Origin: a bacterium
GTDB taxonomy: Bacteria > Bacillota > Clostridia > Oscillospirales > Oscillospiraceae
Length of the DNA stretch: 64,000 nt
NCBI GenBank assembly: GCA_004560375.1
Contig: SFVC01000019.1
Location: 1 to 64,000 of the forward strand
Direction: 5' to 3'
Below the pieces are notes generated by a model. That model was not told the DNA's origin and did not search any database. It saw only the letters and a program-made list of their open reading frames with translations. This document shows, in pieces, positions 1 through 7,612 of this stretch. How positions within the stretch are numbered: the first letter of the stretch is position 1; the number at the start of each line of letters is the position of its first letter. Both the position numbers and the translations under genes were made by a program.

Positions 1-2
1 GA

Positions 3-893
3 ATGACGAAGTATTACCACGGCGCGGGAAAACAGGAACCGTATTTCGAGGGCTGGTATTGGAAGTTCCAGACACGGAAGGGGGACGCCCTCGCCCTCAT
101 TCCGGCCTATCACATTGACCATGCGGGATGGCGCAGCGCTTCCCTCCAGGTCCTTGCGGGCGGGCAGCCCTGGTGGCTGACGTATCCGGAACTCCGTGCC
201 TTTGAGCGTATGTTTTGCGTCCAAATCGGGGAAAACCTGTTCACGGACCGGAGACTGTGCCTCCAGATCGAAGGGAATGGGATTTCCATTCATGGAACGG
301 TGCGCTGTGGACCCTTTACGCCCCTGAAGTCGGACATTATGGGCCCGTTCCGTTTCGTTCCCAGCGTGGAGTGCGCTCACGGCGTCATCAGCATGGGACA
401 CCCGCTGGAGGGAAGCCTAACGCTGAATGGGAAGCGGATGGACTTTTCCGGCGGCACGGGGTATATCGAAACCGACCGGGGGCGGTCTTTCCCAAGCAGC
501 TATTTATGGACTCAATGCGTCTGGGAGGAAGCTGACACAGTCAGTCTGATGCTTGCCATCGCGTCCATTCCTTTGCCCGGGGTGAGCTTTACAGGGTGTA
601 TCTGCGCTATCGTTCACCGCGGCAGGGAGTACCGCTTGGCAACTTATCGAGGGGCGAAAATAACAGAGTGGTCACCTAACGGCGCAATCATCCGGCAAGG
701 AAAATATCGCTTGGCTGTAGAGCTGTTGGAAGAACAGGGACAATCCCTCCGTGCTCCTGTGGAGGGCAGTATGAAGCGTACAATCCACGAAAGCCTCTGT
801 GCAACTGTACGTTATTGCTTCTGGACGGGAAAAGACATCCTGTTTCAACATATCGATCAATGTGCCAGTTTTGAGTACTCTAAGCGTCTTTAA
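3..893 (+). CDS. Tocopherol cyclase-like protein
   Basis: A complete 296-residue protein whose N-terminus carries the PYFEGWYWKF motif typical of the tocopherol cyclase-like family (Tocopherol_cycl). Plant and cyanobacterial members cyclise prenylquinols; bacterial members in Firmicutes have no established substrate. The rest is beta-rich, with further aromatic and glycine motifs such as GGTGYIETDRG and SSYLW at about residues 150-170, matching the lipocalin-like double barrel of the family. No signal peptide or membrane segment is visible. The start lies at the window edge, so its ribosome site and promoter cannot be judged. The gene is less GC-rich than the operons further right, which fits acquisition from another source. 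Family assignment is fairly secure; activity is not. Confidence 0.75.
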   Translation: MTKYYHGAGKQEPYFEGWYWKFQTRKGDALALIPAYHIDHAGWRSASLQVLAGGQPWWLTYPELRAFERMFCVQIGENLFTDRRLCLQIEGNGISIHGTVRCGPFTPLKSDIMGPFRFVPSVECAHGVISMGHPLEGSLTLNGKRMDFSGGTGYIETDRGRSFPSSYLWTQCVWEEADTVSLMLAIASIPLPGVSFTGCICAIVHRGREYRLATYRGAKITEWSPNGAIIRQGKYRLAVELLEEQGQSLRAPVEGSMKRTIHESLCATVRYCFWTGKDILFQHIDQCASFEYSKRL

Positions 894-971
894 CCTTTTT
901 ACGAGCAGATATGTTGCAAATATCCAGATGAATTTGAATTGCCCCAATCGGTTTATTTGCAAAACAACTGA

Positions 972-1024
972 GCCCATGTGGATGGGCAAAAGGAAAACCA
1001 CCCTTGTACAAGGGTGGTTTTCCT
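972..1024 (+). terminator. Tandem hairpins, terminator of the cyclase-like gene
   Basis: Two hairpins in a row. The first pairs GCCCAT (972-977) with ATGGGC (982-987). The second is a perfect 17-bp inverted repeat from 991 to 1024, centred between 1007 and 1008, whose right arm ends in TTTTCCTCTT. It lies about 100 bases beyond the upstream stop codon and before the sodC promoter, as expected for a factor-independent terminator. Confidence 0.7.
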
Positions 1025-1116
1025 CTTCCCTGTCAATCGTCGCCCCGCAGAAGGTTTTGGGCACAGTCCTTCAGGCTGGCAGGAGTTGTGACTGCACTCT
1101 GCGCCCGCCGCCCGCA

Positions 1117-1122
1117 TATAAT
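1117..1122 (+). promoter_or_regulatory. Probable -10 box for the superoxide dismutase gene
   Basis: A perfect TATAAT lies 36 bases before the sodC start. No good -35 hexamer sits 16-18 bases upstream because that stretch is GC-rich. The ribosome site GAGAGG follows at about 1143-1148. Confidence 0.45.
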
Positions 1123-1157
1123 GCTGTACAGAGCATTGATTTTGAGAGGTACTTCCT

Positions 1158-1679
1158 ATGAACAGAATGCCATCCTGCAGCCGTTCCCCGGCTGATTTTC
1201 TATCAATTCTGCGCGACAGGCCCCAGGCGGCAGCCAGCATCGCGGGCAGTAAAGATTATCCCGGCATATCGGGTACTGTCCGGCTGTACCAAACCAATGC
1301 GGGCGTGATCGTCCTCGCCCAGATCTGCGGCCTGCCCCAATCGGATCTTCCCTGCCAGGAGCGGATCTTTGGATTTCATATCCATGAGGGTACCGACTGC
1401 GGCGGCAATATGGACGATCCGCTGGCTGACGCCATGTCCCACTACAATCCCAACGGCTGCGGGCATCCATATCACGCCGGAGATCTGCCGCCTCTGTTCG
1501 GGAACAACGGGCGCGCCCTCTCCTTGTTTCTGACCAACCGTTTTTCCATTGACGAGGTGATCGGCAGGACGGTCATCCTCCATGACCATCCAGACGACTT
1601 TACCACCCAGCCATCTGGAAATTCCGGCACAAAAATCGCCTGCGGAGTGATTCGGAGAATCACGGGTTCCTGCCGGTGA
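1158..1679 (+). CDS. sodC: Cu/Zn superoxide dismutase family protein
   Basis: A 173-residue protein of the SodC fold, which converts superoxide to oxygen and hydrogen peroxide. All metal ligands can be placed by motif: copper His74 and His76 (FHIHEG), bridging His95 (SHYNP), zinc His103, His106 and Asp109 (GHPYHAGD), and the fourth copper ligand His142 (ILHDHPDDF). The GNSGTKIACGVI motif of the family follows, and the two cysteines of the conserved disulfide are present. Unlike most bacterial SodC proteins it shows no signal peptide or lipobox, so a cytoplasmic location is likely. It stands alone behind its own -10 box. SodC-like genes are uncommon in strict anaerobes but do occur in gut Clostridia. 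Confidence 0.88.
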   Translation: MNRMPSCSRSPADFLSILRDRPQAAASIAGSKDYPGISGTVRLYQTNAGVIVLAQICGLPQSDLPCQERIFGFHIHEGTDCGGNMDDPLADAMSHYNPNGCGHPYHAGDLPPLFGNNGRALSLFLTNRFSIDEVIGRTVILHDHPDDFTTQPSGNSGTKIACGVIRRITGSCR

Positions 1680-1759
1680 ATTGTCGGTAATCTAACTGTA
1701 AGGATCCAATACGTCGTTGTGCCGCAGCGGGGCGCATGATAACCGGCCCAAAGTTGCGT

Positions 1760-3055
1760 TTACTTGGCCAATCTGGGGGTCTCAAATATCATGGGCCTGC
1801 CCTGGCAGCTTACCTGGCCGAATTTCACCTCGACGCTTCCAGCATCAGCCAGATTGGGGTAGATCCCGTCGGGGGCTTCCACGGCTACCAGGCCGCGGTT
1901 GCCCTTCAGGCTGAAAATGCCTGTCAACTGGCGTTGGGCGGATTGATGGATCCCGTAGAGGAGATCCCCCGGCAAAGCCCGGAGGCAGTAGCTGCTGTCG
2001 GTCAACAGCGGGTTCTGCTTCAGCGCATAGAGCCGCCGCAGCTGTTCTGTCCGATCCGGTCCGGACGCCCAGTCCACAGGGTCTTTCTCAAAAAGGTTGG
2101 GCACGTGGACGCAGCTTTTCTCCTGGCCGCCGTAGAGCAGGGTCATGCCCTTCTGAAAGTAGAGAAAAGCGGTCCAGTTCAGCAAAGCGGCCTCGTCCGG
2201 GATGGCGGCGGCAGCCCGGAGCCGGTCGTGGTTTTCCAGATAGCGGAGCTTGACATAGTTGTCCGGGTAGATGGTCTCCTGCTGGGTAACTGCCTGGGCA
2301 TACCGGCTCAGGGGGAGCTTTCCCTCCAGATAACCGCTGTAGGCGGGGTAGACGTCATAGTCGTAACTGATGTCGAACGCCTGGAAGATCTCTGAGTCGG
2401 ACAGAGCTGTGATCCCTTGTCCGCGGGCGAAGTGAATAAATTCCGGCTCCACCGACTCGGCCAGCCAGATGCAGCCGGAACGGACGGTCTCCACCTCCTT
2501 CCGGGCCCGGAGCCAGAACTCCAGGGGCACCAGAGGGGCCACGTCACACCGGAAGCCGTCCACCATGGAGGCCCAGTATTTCAGCGTTTCAATCTGATAG
2601 TCCCACAGTCCCGGGTTGGAGTAGTCCAGATCCACAATGTCCGTCCAGTCGCCGATGTGGTTGCCCAAGCTGCCGTCGGCCTTGTGGTAGAACCACTCCG
2701 GGTGGTGCGCCGCCAGCCAGGAGTCGGGGGAGGTGTGATTGTATACCACGTCGATGACGCACTTCATCCCCAGGCGGTGGATCTCATCTACCAGGCGCCG
2801 GAAGTCCTCCAGCGTGCCGTAGTCCGGATTGACCGCCCGGTAGTCGGAGATGGCGTAGGGGCTGCCCAGCCGGCCTTTTCGGGCCTCGGCCCCAATGGGG
2901 TGGATCGGCATCAGCCAGATGATATCCACGCCCAGAGAGCGGATCCGCTCCAGATCCCGGCGGACGGCTTCAAAGGTACCCTCCTGGCTGTGATTGCGGA
3001 CAAACACCGAGTACATGACCTGATTGCGGTATGCTTTTGTCGTAGTTCGTGCCAT
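1760..3055 (-). CDS. GH13 alpha-amylase-family glycoside hydrolase
   Basis: A 431-residue intracellular enzyme of glycoside hydrolase family 13, which cleaves or rearranges alpha-glucosidic bonds. The four conserved regions are visible: DVVYNH (region I), GFRCDVAP with nucleophile Asp171, WLAESVEP with acid/base Glu200, and YLENHDR with Asp277. No signal peptide is present, so it acts on imported maltodextrins or related glucosides. It is the last gene of the leftward operon, 12 bases after malQ, which supports joint degradation of sugars brought in by the ABC transporter. It is shorter than typical amylases, with little room for a C-terminal beta domain. The exact specificity (oligo-glucosidase, amylase or phosphorylase-like) cannot be read from the sequence. 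Confidence 0.87.
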   Translation of the reverse strand: MARTTTKAYRNQVMYSVFVRNHSQEGTFEAVRRDLERIRSLGVDIIWLMPIHPIGAEARKGRLGSPYAISDYRAVNPDYGTLEDFRRLVDEIHRLGMKCVIDVVYNHTSPDSWLAAHHPEWFYHKADGSLGNHIGDWTDIVDLDYSNPGLWDYQIETLKYWASMVDGFRCDVAPLVPLEFWLRARKEVETVRSGCIWLAESVEPEFIHFARGQGITALSDSEIFQAFDISYDYDVYPAYSGYLEGKLPLSRYAQAVTQQETIYPDNYVKLRYLENHDRLRAAAAIPDEAALLNWTAFLYFQKGMTLLYGGQEKSCVHVPNLFEKDPVDWASGPDRTEQLRRLYALKQNPLLTDSSYCLRALPGDLLYGIHQSAQRQLTGIFSLKGNRGLVAVEAPDGIYPNLADAGSVEVKFGQVSCQGRPMIFETPRLAK

Positions 3056-3067
3056 AAAAATCCCCCT

Positions 3068-4570
3068 TTATTTTTGGTCGTCCTGCCCGTTGGGGAGGCG
3101 CTGGTACACCTCCACCTCCCGGCGAAGACGGCGGGCCAGCTTCCCGTCAAAGGAACCGGGCAGGGCCCGCCATTGCCAGTTTCCTCCTAAGGTGGAGGGG
3201 GTGTTCATCCGGGCCTCGCTGCCCAGGCCCAGCAGATCCTGGGCCTGGATCACCGCCAGATCGGCGGGAGAGGCCCAGGCCGCGCGCATCATACCCCAGT
3301 GGTAGCCCTCCCGCCTGTTGAGGCGCAGGTACGCCTTGGCGAAGGCGGCGTCCTCGGGGGCGGCAGAGGCCAGCCAGCCCTGGATGGTGTCGTTGTCGTG
3401 GGTGCCAGGGTAGGCCACGCAGTTGGCGGGGTAGCAGTGGGGCAGGTAGCCGGGGGCGGGATCCCGGCTGTCGAAGGCCAGCTCCAGCACCTTCATGCCG
3501 GGGTAGCCCGTCTCCCGCAGCAGCTCCCGCACCGAGTCGGTGAGGAAGCCCAGATCCTCGGCGATGATATTCTGCCGTCCCAGCTTCTCGTTGACGGCCC
3601 GGAAGAAGTCCATGCCGGGGCCGGGGCGCCAGCGGCCATTCCGAGCGGTGGCGTCCCCGTAGGGGATGGCGTAATAGGCGTCGAAGGCCCGGAAGTGGTC
3701 GATGCGAAGCACGTTGTAGATCTTTAGCTGAAAGGCGATACGCCGCAGCCACCACTGGTAACCGTCCTGTTTCATCCGCTCCCAGTCAAAGAGGGGGTTT
3801 CCCCAGCGCTGGCCATCGGCGGCGAAGCCGTCGGGGGGACAGCCGGACACCTCGGTGGGCATGAGGTTCTCGTCCAGCTGGAACTGGGACTGATTGGCCC
3901 ATACGTCGGCGCTGTCCCCGGCCACGTAGATGGGCAGGTCGCCGATGATGGACACGCCCTTCTGGTTGGCGTACTCCTTCAGATTCCACCACTGGGTGAA
4001 GAAGAGGTACTGGACGGCCTCCCAGAACCGGATATCTTCCGACAGCTCGTCCCGCGCCTCATCCAGGGCGGCGCCCTCCCTCCGGCGCAGGGCTTCCGGC
4101 CATTGAAGCCAGGACACGCCGCCGAATTTGTCCTTCAGCGCCATGAACAGGGCGTAGTCCTTCAGCCAGACCCCGTTGTCCGCCAGGAAGGGGGCGAAGT
4201 CCGCCGGGGGGGCGGCCAGCAGCCGCCGGGCGGCACGGCGCAGCACCGGATAGCGCCGCTCATAGAGCAGGGCGTAGTCCACACGCTTGGGGTCGTCCCC
4301 CCAGTCAAGAGCCTGGTACTCCGACTGCTGGAGGAGGCCCTGATCCGCCAGAGTGTCCAGGTCAATGAAATAGGGGTTGCCGGCGTAAGAGGAGAAGGAC
4401 TGATAGGGGGAGTCCCCGTAGCTGGTGGGGCAGATGGGCAGGATCTGCCAATAAGCCTGCCCTCCGGCGGCGAGGAAGTCTACAAAGGCCCGGGCGTCCG
4501 CGCCCAGCGTGCCAATGCCGCAGGGGGAGGGCAGAGAGGAGATGGGCATTAAAATGCCGGCGGATCGCAT
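3068..4570 (-). CDS. malQ: 4-alpha-glucanotransferase (amylomaltase)
   Basis: A 500-residue GH77 enzyme that transfers glucan segments between maltodextrins, releasing glucose and longer chains. It has the usual family length and motifs: SPYQSFSSYAGNPYFID near residue 60, RIDHFRAFDAYYAIP with the nucleophile Asp, IIAEDLGF with the acid/base Glu, and YPGTHDNDTIQGW with the third carboxylate. The reading frame is open further upstream, but the start at 4570 is chosen because AAAGGTGG lies 8 bases before it and MRSAGILMPISSLPSP is the family N-terminus. It sits between the LacI regulator and the GH13 gene of the same operon and is cytoplasmic. Confidence 0.95.
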   Translation of the reverse strand: MRSAGILMPISSLPSPCGIGTLGADARAFVDFLAAGGQAYWQILPICPTSYGDSPYQSFSSYAGNPYFIDLDTLADQGLLQQSEYQALDWGDDPKRVDYALLYERRYPVLRRAARRLLAAPPADFAPFLADNGVWLKDYALFMALKDKFGGVSWLQWPEALRRREGAALDEARDELSEDIRFWEAVQYLFFTQWWNLKEYANQKGVSIIGDLPIYVAGDSADVWANQSQFQLDENLMPTEVSGCPPDGFAADGQRWGNPLFDWERMKQDGYQWWLRRIAFQLKIYNVLRIDHFRAFDAYYAIPYGDATARNGRWRPGPGMDFFRAVNEKLGRQNIIAEDLGFLTDSVRELLRETGYPGMKVLELAFDSRDPAPGYLPHCYPANCVAYPGTHDNDTIQGWLASAAPEDAAFAKAYLRLNRREGYHWGMMRAAWASPADLAVIQAQDLLGLGSEARMNTPSTLGGNWQWRALPGSFDGKLARRLRREVEVYQRLPNGQDDQK

Positions 4571-4592
4571 CACAAGGTTCCACCTTTCGTCA

Positions 4593-4625
4593 AAGCCGCC
4601 GGACCGTGGAACAGTCCGGCGGCTT
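4593..4625 (-). terminator. Hairpin between lacI and malQ
   Basis: A perfect 12-bp stem (4593-4604 with 4614-4625) and 9-base loop lie in the 67-base gap between lacI and malQ. Leftward transcripts would leave the stem into only TTT, so partial termination or mRNA processing is more likely than a full stop. It may lower malQ and GH13 expression relative to the transporter. Confidence 0.5.
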
Positions 4626-4637
4626 AAATTTGCTCGA

Positions 4638-5648
4638 TCAGGCTGTCCGAGGCGGGGCCACGCTGCCTCCCCGGATGAGCTGGAAGGGCACCACGTTGTG
4701 GACGGGGGGACAGGGCCGCTGAAGGCTATGCAACAGCAGATCCACCCCCTGCTCCGCCAGCAGCTGGGTGTCCTGCCGGACGGTGGCCAGGCGGGGGACG
4801 GAGAACTGGGACAGAGGGATGCCGTCATACCCCACCACGGACACGTCCTCCGGCACTTTACGGCCCAGATCCCGGATGGCCCGGATGGCGCCCATGGCCA
4901 TCACGTCGCTGATGCAGAACAGGGCGGTGAGCTCCGGGCACCGGGCCAGCAGCCGCTTGGTGGTGTCGTAGGCGTCTGGCAGGGAGTAGCGGCAGGGCTC
5001 GCACCGCTGGGGGTCAAAGGGCAGGCCCAGCTCGTCAAAGGCCCGCTGGCAGCCCTGCACCCGGCGATAGCTGATCTGGGTGCACGACCAGTTGCCCCCC
5101 AAGAGGCCGATGTCCCGGTGGCCCTGATCGGCCAGAAAACGGATCACCTGCCGGGCGGCCTCCTCGTCGTCGGTGGTGAGGGAGGACAGATTGGCGAAGC
5201 CCAGCTCCCGGGCGGAGTTTGTCAGCAGGACGCAGGGCACGCTGATCCCGCCGAACTCCGCCTGGAAAAACTCCAGATCGCCCCCTAAAAAGAGGATCCC
5301 CTGGGGCTTGCGCTCCCGGCAGAGCTGGAGGGCGTAGGCCACCTCGTTGGCGTCCTCGTCCAGGTAATACACCGCCGCATCCCGGCCCGCGTCCTGCAAA
5401 AGCTGCTGGCACCGCTCCACCAGATCGGCAAAGAGCATATTCATGGTGCCCTTGACGATCAGGGCCACGGAGGCGCTGGCCTGCTGCTTGAGGTGCTTGG
5501 CGTTGGTGTTGGGCTGGAATCCCTGCTCCTCCACCACCGCCAGCACCTTCCGGCGGGTGTCCTCCGACACGTCGGGGTGGTGGTTCAGCACTCGGGACAC
5601 GGTGGCCACGCCCACGCCCGACAGCCGCGCGATATCCTTGATGGTCAT
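4638..5648 (-). CDS. LacI-family repressor of the maltodextrin operon
   Basis: A 336-residue regulator with an N-terminal helix-turn-helix and hinge (MTIKDIARLSGVGVATVSRVLN, residues 1-22 onward) and a periplasmic-binding-protein-like sugar domain (about 60-330) ending in the usual VRQD and RGGS-type motifs. It is the fourth gene of the operon it probably controls, 21 bases after the malG-type permease. A perfect palindrome with the central CG typical of LacI sites overlaps the operon promoter at 8997-9012, the likely operator. The inducer is probably a maltodextrin or glucoside, inferred from neighbouring enzymes. Confidence 0.92.
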   Translation of the reverse strand: MTIKDIARLSGVGVATVSRVLNHHPDVSEDTRRKVLAVVEEQGFQPNTNAKHLKQQASASVALIVKGTMNMLFADLVERCQQLLQDAGRDAAVYYLDEDANEVAYALQLCRERKPQGILFLGGDLEFFQAEFGGISVPCVLLTNSARELGFANLSSLTTDDEEAARQVIRFLADQGHRDIGLLGGNWSCTQISYRRVQGCQRAFDELGLPFDPQRCEPCRYSLPDAYDTTKRLLARCPELTALFCISDVMAMGAIRAIRDLGRKVPEDVSVVGYDGIPLSQFSVPRLATVRQDTQLLAEQGVDLLLHSLQRPCPPVHNVVPFQLIRGGSVAPPRTA

Positions 5649-5669
5649 CCGTATCCCTCCTTTTGAGGA

Positions 5670-6530
5670 TCAGCCCTTCACGGCTCCTGCGGCCACGCCC
5701 TTGATGATGTGCTTCTGGCAGGTGAGGTAGAACACGATCACCGGGATGATGGACAGCAGGATCAGGGCCATGGTGGCGCCCAGATCCACGGTACCGTAGC
5801 TACCCTTCAGGTACTGGATGTGGATGGGGATGGTGCGGTACTTGGTGATGTTCAGCACCAGGGAGGGCAGCAGGTAGTCGTTCCACACCCACATGATCTC
5901 CAGGATGCCCACGGAGATCATGGTGGGCTTGAGCATGGGCAGCACCACGGAGAAGTAGGTGCGAAGCGGCCCGCAGCCGTCGATGGCGGCGGCCTCCTCG
6001 ATCTCCAGGGGGATGGACTTGACAAAGCCCACGAACATGAAGATGGCCAGCCCCGCGCCGAAGCCCAGATAGACGATGGGGATCGTCCAGGGGGTGTTCA
6101 GCTTCAGCTTGTCGGCGGTCTTGGACAGGGTGTACATCACCATCTGGAAGGGAACCACCATGGAGAACACGCACAGGAAATAGAGCACCTTGCAGAAGAA
6201 GGAGTTCACCCGGGCGATGTACCAGGCGGCCATGGAGGTGCACAGCAGGATCAGGGCGGTGGACAGCACGGTGATGATGACGCTGTACTTCACGCTGTCC
6301 GCGAAGGGGTAGTTGCCGAAGGTCATGCCCTTGATGAAGTTATCGAAGCCGGCCCACATCTCACCGGTGGGCAGAGCGAAGGTGTCGGTCTTGACGTAGG
6401 TGTTCAGCTTGAAGGAGTTGATCACCACCGCCAGCACGGGCAGCACGTAGATGATGCAGATCACGGCCAGCACCACGGACAGGATGGCCTTCCGGCGGCG
6501 TTCGGGGGACATGGTTTTCTTGTTGTTCAT
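5670..6530 (-). CDS. Carbohydrate ABC transporter permease (MalG type)
   Basis: A 286-residue inner-membrane permease of the CUT1 sugar importer family. It has six predicted membrane helices, the first at about residues 13-36, and the EAA loop EEAAAIDGCGPLRTYF near residue 190 that docks the ATPase. The start codon overlaps the stop of the partner permease by one base (TAATG), so the two are translationally coupled. It forms a heterodimeric channel with the upstream gene and takes sugar from the binding protein. No ATPase gene lies in the cluster. Confidence 0.94.
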   Translation of the reverse strand: MNNKKTMSPERRRKAILSVVLAVICIIYVLPVLAVVINSFKLNTYVKTDTFALPTGEMWAGFDNFIKGMTFGNYPFADSVKYSVIITVLSTALILLCTSMAAWYIARVNSFFCKVLYFLCVFSMVVPFQMVMYTLSKTADKLKLNTPWTIPIVYLGFGAGLAIFMFVGFVKSIPLEIEEAAAIDGCGPLRTYFSVVLPMLKPTMISVGILEIMWVWNDYLLPSLVLNITKYRTIPIHIQYLKGSYGTVDLGATMALILLSIIPVIVFYLTCQKHIIKGVAAGAVKG

Positions 6531-7435
6531 TACTGCTGCACCTCCCGTTTACGGGTGTAGGCCAGCTGGGCCAGACCCAGACCGGCCACCAGTACGAAGA
6601 AGATAACCGCCTTGGCCTGGGCGGTGCCCTGGGATGTGGCGCTGGGGGTGTTGAAGGTGTTGAAGATGTTCAGGGCCAGCATCTCGGTCTGCTTGACGGT
6701 GGTGCCGTCGGGCATGATGGTGAAGGGCTGGCCGGCGGTGAGGGCCAGGTTCTGATCGAACAGCTTGAAGCCGTTGGTGAGGGACAGGAACATGCAGATG
6801 GTGATGGAGGGCATCACGTTGGGGATGGTGACCTTGAACAGGGTCTGCCAGCGGGTGGCCCCATCGATGCGGGCGGCCTCCAGCATCTCGCCGGGGACGT
6901 TTTGCAGCCCGGCGATGTAGATGATCATCATGTAGCCGATCTGCTGCCAGCACATGAGGATGATCAGGCCCCAGAAGCCGAATTTGCTGTCCATCAGGAT
7001 GGAGGTGGACCAGCGGCTGAGGATGCCGTCGAAGATCATGGACCAGATATAGCCCAGCACGATGCCGCCAATGAGGTTGGGCATGAAGAACACGGTGCGG
7101 AACAGGTTGCTGCCCTTGATCCCCTGGGTCAGGACGTAGGCCACGGCGAAGGCCAGCACGTTGATGATCACCAGGGACACAATGGCGAACAGGGCGGTGT
7201 ACCAGAAGGCGTGGCGGAAGGAGGCGTCCTGGAAGGCCCTGGCATAGTTGCCGAAGCCGATGAACTTGGCGTCCCCGATGGTTTTGAACTGGCACAGGGA
7301 CAGCCAGATGCCCTGGAGGAAGGGCCAGACAAAGCCGATGCAGAAGGCGATCACCACAGGCCCCAGGAACAGCGGGCTCCACAGCCGGGTGGCGCGCCGG
7401 AGGGAGTTGTTGTTGGTGTGTTTCGCTTTTTTCAA
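6530..7435 (-). CDS. Carbohydrate ABC transporter permease (MalF type)
   Basis: A 301-residue permease of the CUT1 family with six predicted helices and the EAA motif LEAARIDGATRWQTLF at about residue 200. The frame stays open upstream, but the start is placed at a TTG at 7435: AGAGGAG sits eight bases before it, and the protein then begins KKAKHTNNNSLRRAT just ahead of the first helix, as in homologues. The upstream extension is arginine/proline-rich translation of the palindromic gap. It pairs with the MalG-type permease downstream. Confidence 0.92.
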   Translation of the reverse strand: MKKAKHTNNNSLRRATRLWSPLFLGPVVIAFCIGFVWPFLQGIWLSLCQFKTIGDAKFIGFGNYARAFQDASFRHAFWYTALFAIVSLVIINVLAFAVAYVLTQGIKGSNLFRTVFFMPNLIGGIVLGYIWSMIFDGILSRWSTSILMDSKFGFWGLIILMCWQQIGYMMIIYIAGLQNVPGEMLEAARIDGATRWQTLFKVTIPNVMPSITICMFLSLTNGFKLFDQNLALTAGQPFTIMPDGTTVKQTEMLALNIFNTFNTPSATSQGTAQAKAVIFFVLVAGLGLAQLAYTRKREVQQ

Positions 7436-7459
7436 GATATCAGCTCCTCTTGAGGTTTT

Positions 7460-7575
7460 GCAGGGGCGCACATTGTGCGCCCGCGGGAGGCGGGGGAGGC
7501 TGCGCGGGCGGACAATGTCCGCCCCTGCATACGGACGGGAAGGGAAGCCGGGGCGGGCGACGCGCCCGCCCCGGC
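7460..7575. repeat. Nested palindromes between binding protein and permease genes
   Basis: The 177-base gap holds three perfect dyads. GGGCGCACA is repeated inverted around 7473 (7464-7482). GGGCGGACA is inverted around 7515 (7506-7524). A 13-bp stem with a 3-base loop spans 7547-7575. The outer arms GCAGGGGCG (7460-7468) and CGCCCCTGC (7520-7528) also pair, so the first two dyads form one branched structure. No U-run follows. Such stems between binding-protein and permease genes commonly protect the upstream mRNA and keep the binding protein in excess; that role is inferred here. Confidence 0.7.
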
Positions 7576-7612
7576 CTGATGTCAAAGCGTAAGAGTTAAA
7601 GCGGAGGGGAAA

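Noticed and set aside
799..1240. Several short open frames around the hairpins before sodC
   Set aside because: They overlap the end of the first gene and the terminator hairpins, and none has a ribosome site.
4571..4828. N-terminal extension of malQ by 86 codons
   Set aside because: It is Ser/Pro/Cys-rich, overlaps the lacI gene end and hairpin, and the internal start has a clear ribosome site and the family N-terminus.
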